This document shows positions 15,818 through 19,786 of a DNA stretch of 19,786 nucleotides, piece by piece. This DNA comes from Christensenella sp. UBA3798 (lineage in GTDB: Bacteria; Bacillota; Clostridia; Christensenellales; CAG-1252), in NCBI GenBank assembly GCA_002368735.1, contig DFEQ01000052.1, positions 1 to 19,786 on the forward strand. Direction: 5' to 3'. How positions within the stretch are numbered: position 1 is the stretch's first letter; every line of letters starts with the position of its first letter. The notes under the pieces were generated by a model. That model saw only the letters and a program-made list of their open reading frames with translations, was not told the origin of the DNA and ran no database searches. The translations under genes were made by a program, and so were the position numbers.

Positions 15818-15850
15818 CTTTCAGCAATTATAAAGATATCAAAATTCCGC

Positions 15851-15879
15851 TTGCAAAACCCGCGTTTTTGTAGTATAGT
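15851..15879 (+). promoter_or_regulatory. Promoter of tRNA-Ser
   Basis: TTGCAA (15851-15856), exactly 17 bp, TATAGT (15874-15879), 12 bp before the first tRNA base. Spacing is ideal and both hexamers are close to consensus. Confidence 0.8.
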
Positions 15880-15891
15880 TTTATTATTCAC

Positions 15892-15981
15892 GGAGAGATG
15901 GCAGAGAGGTCGAATGCACATGATTCGAAATCATGCGTACCTTCACCGGTACCTAGGGTTCAAATCCCTATCTCTCCGCCA
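15892..15981 (+). tRNA. tRNA-Ser (anticodon CGA)
   Basis: A 90-nt class II tRNA. The acceptor stem GGAGAGA (15892-15898) pairs with TCTCTCC (15971-15977), followed by discriminator G and an encoded CCA (15979-15981). The anticodon stem CATGA/TCATG encloses the loop TTCGAAA, giving anticodon CGA, which reads UCG serine codons. A long variable arm (GTACC...GGTAC) and the T-arm TAGGG-TTCAAAT-CCCTA are present. The long variable arm supports serine. It has its own promoter and terminator. The AT-rich mobile element begins directly downstream. Confidence 0.97.
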
Positions 15982-15986
15982 AGCGT

Positions 15987-16032
15987 AACCTAAGTTGAAC
16001 CCCTAACGTTTGACTTGGGTTATTCTTTTTTT
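15987..16032 (+). terminator. Terminator of tRNA-Ser
   Basis: AACCTAAGTTGAAC (15987-16000) pairs with GTTTGACTTGGGTT (16008-16021) with three G-U pairs and a 7-nt loop, followed by a T-rich tail (seven T at 16026-16032). Confidence 0.82.
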
Positions 16033-16183
16033 ATAATCATCGGATATCGCTATCGTTTTTCTTTCCTTGTTTTCGTCAAAATCGGGTTCGTATGCTCTTT
16101 TGTATTTAGGCAGACGATTTATGCCGCGAAAGGTTCTTTGCGTGAGGAAGGTGTGTGTTAGGCTATGTGCCGAAAGGCAAAAG
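16033..16183. other. Non-coding left part of the mobile element
   Basis: An AT-rich stretch between the tRNA terminator and the recombinase terminator. I see no gene. The left junction of the element is expected here, since large serine recombinase genes usually sit beside their attachment site, but I could not identify an att core by eye. Confidence 0.4.
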
Positions 16184-16247
16184 AAAAAGCCCCTCAGGGC
16201 GGTTCGTGGTGGCTGTCAAGCCTTTTCAAACACGCTCCTGAGAGGCT
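16184..16247 (-). terminator. Structured terminator downstream of the serine recombinase
   Basis: On the minus strand AGCCTCTCAGG (16247-16237) pairs with CCTGAGGGGCT (16198-16188) with one mismatch, then a run of T (16188-16184). The 38-nt interior itself folds: CGTG/CACG and GGCT-TGAC-AGCC stems. That is more elaborate than an ordinary terminator and could be part of a small structured RNA or an element end. Confidence 0.7.
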
Positions 16248-16289
16248 CACGTCAAGAACACCGTGGAATAATGAGTCTGCCTATCATTG

Positions 16290-17789
16290 TCAGATCGCCA
16301 TTATAAGCCTGAAATCTCGAAGTCCGATATCGTTTCTGTCTTGGAAAAAGAAAGGAATCTTTACGATCCTGTCATAAAAAGAAAAACCTTGGCTTTCGCC
16401 AAGGTCCATCTTTTGTGGGGTGTTATAGGTGATTATCATTTTGTCGTTGAATAGGAGTATCTCCTTCACGAATAGGTTTATCATTCGCAGGGGATCCTTT
16501 TGAAGTCCTGCCCTATAGAATTGTTGTATCTCGTCTTTTGTCAAACGGAAGGTTTGTTTGGATTGTTCTATCGCGGTCTGCCGTTCGATCTCTTCGAGTT
16601 TCGCTTCGAGGTCGCGCATTCGTTTCATCACCGTTGCGCTCGAGCCTCCCTGCTCTATCGCTTCCATGATATTGTTGATCGCATTTTCGGTTTGCCGTTT
16701 CTCTTTTATCAGCAAGGTAAGTGCCGAGTTCTCGCGTATCCGTCGTTCCTGCGCCTCCAATAGTTTCGCCGTGATAAGCTCTATTGTTTTGGGTTTGCTC
16801 ATCTCGTTGGTTAGGTTCTCTATGACGTAGTTCTCAAGGACTTCTTTGCGCTCTTGCGTCTTTTGGCATCCGTTATGATGTTTTCGTCCGAGGCATTTAT
16901 AATATCGCCTCACGATACCGTTTTTCGCCGTTCCTGTTTCTGCGCTGATCGGACTACCGCAATATCCGCACTTCACCTTATTCCGAAGCAAGTAAACGAC
17001 CGCCGCGCTTCTGCTGCCGTATTTGTTTTGATCGATCTTCCCTCGAACGATGTTGTATGTTTCGGGCGGGACGATCCTCGGATACATATTCTCGAAGATT
17101 TCGTCTTTGTATCGATATATCCCCGAATACTTTTCGTTCTTCAAAATGTTGTAGATCGTGTTTGTGGCGAACGGCTTTCCTTTGTTGTATATGCCGCGGC
17201 GTTTCAGCTCGGCAATGATATCTTTGACGTAAATGCCCTGTGCGTATTGATCGTAAATGAACCGAACGACCTCGGCTTCCGCTTCGTTGATCTCGACCTT
17301 ATGATCCACGACTTTGAATCCGTAGATCAGCGATCCGCCTGTAAAATTGCCTTTCAACCTCGTTTCGTTCATCCCGCGCTTTACCTTTTGGGACAGTTCG
17401 ACGGAGTAGTATTCCGCCATAGCTTCCAGCATACCTTCAAAGATGATTGCCTCGGGCGTATCGGGAACGTATTCCGTTGCGGATACTACCTTTACGCCGT
17501 GGTCTTTCAAGGTCTTTTTGTGGATCGCCGTTTCGTACTTGTTGCGGGAGAACCTATCGAACTTATAGACGAGAACGTAGTCCCAATCATTCTTTGCGCT
17601 GTCTGCGATCATTTGTCTGAAATCGGGACGATTATCGTTCGTACCCGTCATTGCACGATCGATATAAGTCTTTAAGATCAATATATCGTGCGTCCTTGCG
17701 TATTCGTTACATACCCGGAGTTGCCCTTCGATGGACTGTTCCGTTTGGTTATCGCTCGAATAACGAGCATAAATTACTGCTTTCTTCAT
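16290..17789 (-). CDS. Large serine recombinase (site-specific integrase)
   Basis: A 499-aa large serine recombinase. The N-terminal resolvase domain has YARYSSDNQ with the catalytic serine at residue 11, R in YARYS, and DRFSR at 78-82. A recombinase domain at about 140-260 contains GGSLIYGFKV and KGKPFATNTIYNILKNEKYSG. A zinc ribbon has cysteines at 274, 277, 299 and 308 (CGYC...C...C). A coiled-coil region follows at about 330-430. These enzymes integrate and excise mobile elements through short attP/attB sites with a dinucleotide core and need no tRNA target. ATG 17789 is used; AAAGGAG lies 14 nt upstream and a closer AAGGA 2 nt upstream, so initiation may be inefficient. It is on the same strand as rep and separated from it by a large inverted repeat. 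Its codons and base content are more AT-rich than the backbone genes. Confidence 0.95.
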   Translation of the reverse strand: MKKAVIYARYSSDNQTEQSIEGQLRVCNEYARTHDILILKTYIDRAMTGTNDNRPDFRQMIADSAKNDWDYVLVYKFDRFSRNKYETAIHKKTLKDHGVKVVSATEYVPDTPEAIIFEGMLEAMAEYYSVELSQKVKRGMNETRLKGNFTGGSLIYGFKVVDHKVEINEAEAEVVRFIYDQYAQGIYVKDIIAELKRRGIYNKGKPFATNTIYNILKNEKYSGIYRYKDEIFENMYPRIVPPETYNIVRGKIDQNKYGSRSAAVVYLLRNKVKCGYCGSPISAETGTAKNGIVRRYYKCLGRKHHNGCQKTQERKEVLENYVIENLTNEMSKPKTIELITAKLLEAQERRIRENSALTLLIKEKRQTENAINNIMEAIEQGGSSATVMKRMRDLEAKLEEIERQTAIEQSKQTFRLTKDEIQQFYRAGLQKDPLRMINLFVKEILLFNDKMIITYNTPQKMDLGESQGFSFYDRIVKIPFFFQDRNDIGLRDFRLIMAI

Positions 17790-17826
17790 AATCCTTTTTT
17801 AATCTCCTTTATGTTTTATTTTGTTT

Positions 17827-17966
17827 GTCTTTCGACGGGAGCAAAGGAAACGGAAGTGGCTAAGGTTTTCTTCTTCATTGTTGGTCTTTCCGTCAAGGGT
17901 TGTGAAACAATGCACTTTACCCTTGACGGAGAGACGCTTCCGTTTATCCTTTCGTCCTCGAAAGAC
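17827..17966. repeat. Nested inverted repeat between rep and the recombinase
   Basis: Outer arms 17827-17856 and 17937-17966 are complementary in three blocks (GTCTTTCGA, AAAGGA, AACGGAAG on the left), interrupted by small differences. Inside, a perfect 12-bp stem TCCGTCAAGGGT (17889-17900) pairs with ACCCTTGACGGA (17919-17930) around an 18-nt loop. There is no U-run on either side, so it is not a terminator. The place and shape fit a replication origin, an attP or a binding site for Rep or recombinase; none is proved. Confidence 0.75.
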
Positions 17967-17972
17967 TGTTGA

Positions 17973-18851
17973 TTAGTTGCATTTCGGCAACTTGGCTATG
18001 GTTTCCTTGTTGACTTCGCCGAGGATCTCGCCGTCGTCGATACAGGTGAAATTGTCGTAGAGGATCTTCTTGCGCTCATTGTCCCCGTAATTGCAGACGA
18101 TATCTTCCTCTATGAGGTCGGATTGGAAATAAGTAGGAAGTTTTCCCGCATAAACGAGCTTCTCCCCCGTCTTCTCCAAATACTTAGTGATATACTTCGC
18201 CGCCTCGAAAACGTCGGCGTCGCCGTCTATCGGTCGAAAGTCGTTCCGTCCGAAACGTTTCAAAAAGTGGCTGTTCTGATAGGTCGTTTGCATTCGGTGC
18301 GTCGTCGTGTTGTAGTCTTCGACCTCGTTGATCGTCCCCACCATCTTTGGGATATAGAATATCCCGTGAAAGTGTAACCGTTCCTTTTCGGGGGATCGCT
18401 CCCATACGCCGACGTATTTCCACCCGTTCCGATAAACAAAGTGTTTCAGCGTGTTGGATAGCTTCTTGCGGAAGGTTTCCTCGGTATGGCGTTTATCGTC
18501 GTAGGTGAAGGTGCAAAAGTGCGTCCATTCCTGCAAGCGGAGTTTCCGCATTAGTCGCACCTTGCGTTTGATCTCGTTGGTCTTCACTCTCGCCATATTC
18601 TCATTGACGAATTCGTAAAGGTTGTCCCTGTCTCCGAATCCTTCTTCCATCGCCTCGAGAATCGTCGATTTACGTTCCCGTTTCGGCATAGATAGAGCGT
18701 CTTTATATTCTTCGTCGAAACGTTGTCTTTCGGGAGAATGGGTTGATCTCTTCCCCGTGGTTGGTTTTCCTTTGCGTTTCGGATAGGCTCCGTCCAATAT
18801 CGCTATATAGTGACTGCCATCCGAATAGATTTTTGCTTTTTTGTAATACAT
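17973..18851 (-). CDS. HUH-type rolling-circle replication initiator (Rep)
   Basis: A 292-aa protein. The core carries motif 1 FCTFTYDD (112-119), the metal-binding HUH motif RLHFHGIFYIP with His160 and His162, and a motif 3 helix AAKYITKYLEKTGEK with Tyr220 or Tyr224 as candidate nicking tyrosines and Lys223. This order is that of rolling-circle initiators such as the REP_ORF2/G2P type of inoviruses and small plasmids. The protein would nick one strand at an origin, stay linked to the 5' end and start strand-displacement replication. Residues 1-105 are a basic N-terminal extension; no helicase domain follows. ATG 18851 is preceded by AAGGAGG at 10 nt. A strong U-tailed hairpin stands 53 bp upstream. 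Whether it serves a plasmid-like element or ssDNA phage is open; a relaxase role is less likely. Confidence 0.82.
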   Translation of the reverse strand: MYYKKAKIYSDGSHYIAILDGAYPKRKGKPTTGKRSTHSPERQRFDEEYKDALSMPKRERKSTILEAMEEGFGDRDNLYEFVNENMARVKTNEIKRKVRLMRKLRLQEWTHFCTFTYDDKRHTEETFRKKLSNTLKHFVYRNGWKYVGVWERSPEKERLHFHGIFYIPKMVGTINEVEDYNTTTHRMQTTYQNSHFLKRFGRNDFRPIDGDADVFEAAKYITKYLEKTGEKLVYAGKLPTYFQSDLIEEDIVCNYGDNERKKILYDNFTCIDDGEILGEVNKETIAKLPKCN

Positions 18852-18903
18852 TTTTCTTTATCCTCCTTGTTTTTTGTTGGTTTGCGAGGTCAGCGCGGAG
18901 AAT

Positions 18904-18957
18904 AAAAAAAAGTAGGATACGACAAGACAACCGTGCGATTTGTCTTTGTATCCTACT
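18904..18957 (-). terminator. Long U-tailed hairpin upstream of rep (possible attenuator)
   Basis: On the minus strand AGTAGGATAC (18957-18948) pairs with GTATCCTACT (18920-18911), and inside it AAGACAA pairs with TTGTCTT, a 17-bp stem with a small internal loop. It is followed by about eight T (to 18904). It can terminate transcription before rep, or regulate it. Confidence 0.8.
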
Positions 18958-19081
18958 CTTGCGTCCCGTACCACAGTTTCTATATGGAAATCTCAAGCTC
19001 GGCTACGGGGAGGTACTTCATTTTTTCTTTCTTTTAACTACTCTGCACTAACCTCTATATTATGATTTTTTCTTTGCAACG
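18958..19081. other. Non-coding stretch between the 49-aa gene and the rep hairpin
   Basis: It contains a possible 13-codon leader ORF on the minus strand (ATG at 19021, TAG at 18980) encoding MKYLPVAELEISI, without a clear ribosome binding site. It ends just before the hairpin. I see no convincing promoter. Confidence 0.35.
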
Positions 19082-19231
19082 TTATTTAGCGTCGTGTTGC
19101 GAACGACTTTCGGTGTAGAAATCGACGATGCACGATAAAATGGTATCGATGAAAAGTGTTCTCTCGCTTTCCGTGAGTGCCATGATATCGGGCTCGCCGA
19201 TCGTTTCTACTGTTAAGTCAGTTTTCAGCAT
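19082..19231 (-). CDS. Small element-encoded protein, 49 aa, unknown function
   Basis: The protein begins MLKTDLTVETIGEPDIMAL and ends in IVDFYTESRSQHDAK. The frame is open upstream to 19330, but the ATG at 19231 is chosen because AAAGGAGG lies 8 nt before it and because the upstream extension runs through a terminator hairpin. It is an acidic, helical, soluble protein without membrane segment or known motif. The pattern of a short T/V-x-x-IGEPD start and an amphipathic end reminds me of small accessory proteins carried by clostridial integrative elements, but I cannot name a family. It lies upstream of rep on the same strand. Confidence 0.72.
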   Translation of the reverse strand: MLKTDLTVETIGEPDIMALTESERTLFIDTILSCIVDFYTESRSQHDAK

Positions 19232-19267
19232 ACTACATCCCTCCTTTCCAATGCGGTTAAGGAATAG

Positions 19268-19316
19268 AAAAAGGGCGTAAATACGATTTACCTTTTTGAG
19301 ATTTCGTACTTCGCCC
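19268..19316 (-). terminator. Terminator-like hairpin upstream of the 49-aa gene
   Basis: On the minus strand GGGCGAAGTACGA (19316-19304) pairs imperfectly with TCGTATTTACGCCC (19286-19273), followed by five T (19272-19268). It lies about 37 bp before the ATG at 19231 and downstream of a promoter and a possible leader ORF, so an attenuator is plausible. Confidence 0.7.
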
Positions 19317-19492
19317 GTAAATGCAACCACTGACCTTTTGTTCTTTGTGTTTCGGAAGGCACCGATGCTTTTCGCTTACTCGCTACTTCGCTTTACTGAC
19401 TATTAACTTCGGCTTGTCATTTTGCTATACGCCATTCTCCTATTCGGTTGATATATTCTTGCGCTCCGAAACCTTTTCGGAACTACAGCCTC

Positions 19493-19522
19493 ATTATATC
19501 ATATCGAATCTCGAAAAAGCAA
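19493..19522 (-). promoter_or_regulatory. Candidate promoter reading into the mobile element
   Basis: On the minus strand TTGCTT (19522-19517), an 18-bp spacer, TATAAT (19498-19493). It would start a leader of about 250 nt before the 49-aa gene, containing a short ORF (19435-19403) and the hairpin at 19268-19316, and may also supply transcripts for rep and the recombinase. Confidence 0.6.
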
Positions 19523-19685
19523 TAGGGCGTGACAGGGGATTTTGTCTACTTTTAGCCGTAAAAGGTAAACAAAAGGGAAGCTGAGGTGCTGTTTTAGGTA
19601 AGGTAAAGTGCCGTTAAAGGTCTATGCTTTATCCTGCCGAAAGGGAACGTGAAACCGATTGCGAGGTGATGAAATGTGTGAAAGA

Positions 19686-19774
19686 GATTCAATATATGCC
19701 GCAGCGAGAGGCACGAGGGGCGCGATTCGCAAGCGGACCAGCGCGAACGCCCCCGCCTCGCGCGGCTTTGAATC
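19686..19774. repeat. GC-rich near-palindrome (imperfect inverted repeat of about 90 bp)
   Basis: Arms pair in successive blocks: GATTCAA (19686-19692) with TTGAATC (19768-19774), GCCGC (19698-19702) with GCGGC (19762-19766), CGAG-AG-GC with GCCTCG, GGGGCG (19717-19722) with CGCCCC (19748-19753), and TTCGC with GCGAA, around a 12-nt loop. Its base composition is sharply different from the AT-rich element to its left. Two open frames cross it to the right edge but look like by-products of the repeat. Confidence 0.72.
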
Positions 19775-19786
19775 CTTCGCATTCTC

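Larger units (their letters stand above)
19232..19685. other. Leader and upstream region of the element, no clear gene
   Basis: Besides the hairpin and promoter listed separately, it contains a 7-bp stem TCCGAAA-CCT-TTTCGGA at 19465-19481 and a 10-codon ORF on the minus strand (ATG 19435, TAA 19403, MAYSKMTSRS) with AGGAG placed only 1 nt before the start. From 19523 to 19685 I see no gene. Confidence 0.5.

Noticed and set aside
15892..16032. tRNA-Ser as the integration target of the element
   Set aside because: Large serine recombinases rarely use tRNA genes, the tRNA is complete with CCA and terminator, and I find no duplicate of its 3' end on the right side.
17816..17878. 20-codon ORF on the minus strand between rep and recombinase (MKKKTLATSVSFAPVERQTK)
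   Set aside because: It only has a weak GGAAAG site and overlaps the outer arm of the inverted repeat; not enough to call a gene.
19321..19584. Plus-strand open frame of 87 codons
   Set aside because: It overlaps the minus-strand leader, promoter and hairpin, and has no ribosome binding site.
19663..19786. Open frames running off the right edge across the GC-rich palindrome
   Set aside because: Two frames are open at once and both simply translate the inverted repeat; no domain can be recognised in the visible part.

Overview
The window looks like a chromosomal segment of an uncultured clostridial Firmicute. It has a spoVG-murC neighbourhood, textbook sigma-A promoters, strong AGGAGG-type ribosome binding sites, U-tailed intrinsic terminators and a lipoprotein-anchored surface giant. 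A lineage such as Christensenellales is possible but cannot be shown from this sequence. The backbone (about 1-16000) is GC-rich. The last 3.7 kb is visibly more AT-rich and looks acquired.

Region 1 (1-1304, minus): a promoter at 1276-1304 drives a tight three-gene operon. It holds two small tail-anchored membrane proteins that look like paralogues, then uvrB, which runs off the left edge. Region 2 (1305-1694) has no gene but holds an array of five tiny hairpins separated by a near-constant CATCR spacer, plus two perfect palindromes. Region 3 (1695-3508, minus): spoVG with a consensus promoter, two successive terminator hairpins, then murC. Region 4 (3551-14163, minus): a likely operon in the order giant lipoprotein (about 2,622 aa, FN3-like N-terminal part and beta-helix body), PAP2-family membrane phosphatase, AMP-forming acyl-CoA synthetase-like enzyme. 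Region 5 (14247-15817, plus), divergent from the giant gene: a cupin, a LURP-one/tubby-like protein and an FMN-binding PNPOx/Nim-like protein. Region 6: tRNA-Ser(CGA) at 15892-15981 with promoter and terminator.

Region 7 (about 16033-19690, minus) is a compact mobile element just downstream of the tRNA-Ser. It carries a large serine recombinase, an HUH-type rolling-circle replication initiator and a 49-aa protein. Its non-coding DNA is unusually structured: a nested inverted repeat between rep and the recombinase; terminator-like hairpins with U-tails just upstream of both rep and the 49-aa gene, each preceded by a possible short leader ORF; a structured terminator after the recombinase; and a GC-rich near-palindrome of about 90 bp near the right edge. 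No relaxase, capsid or resistance gene is visible. The element could be an integrated rolling-circle plasmid or ssDNA-phage-like integrative element. It is the part of the window most likely to hold something undescribed.
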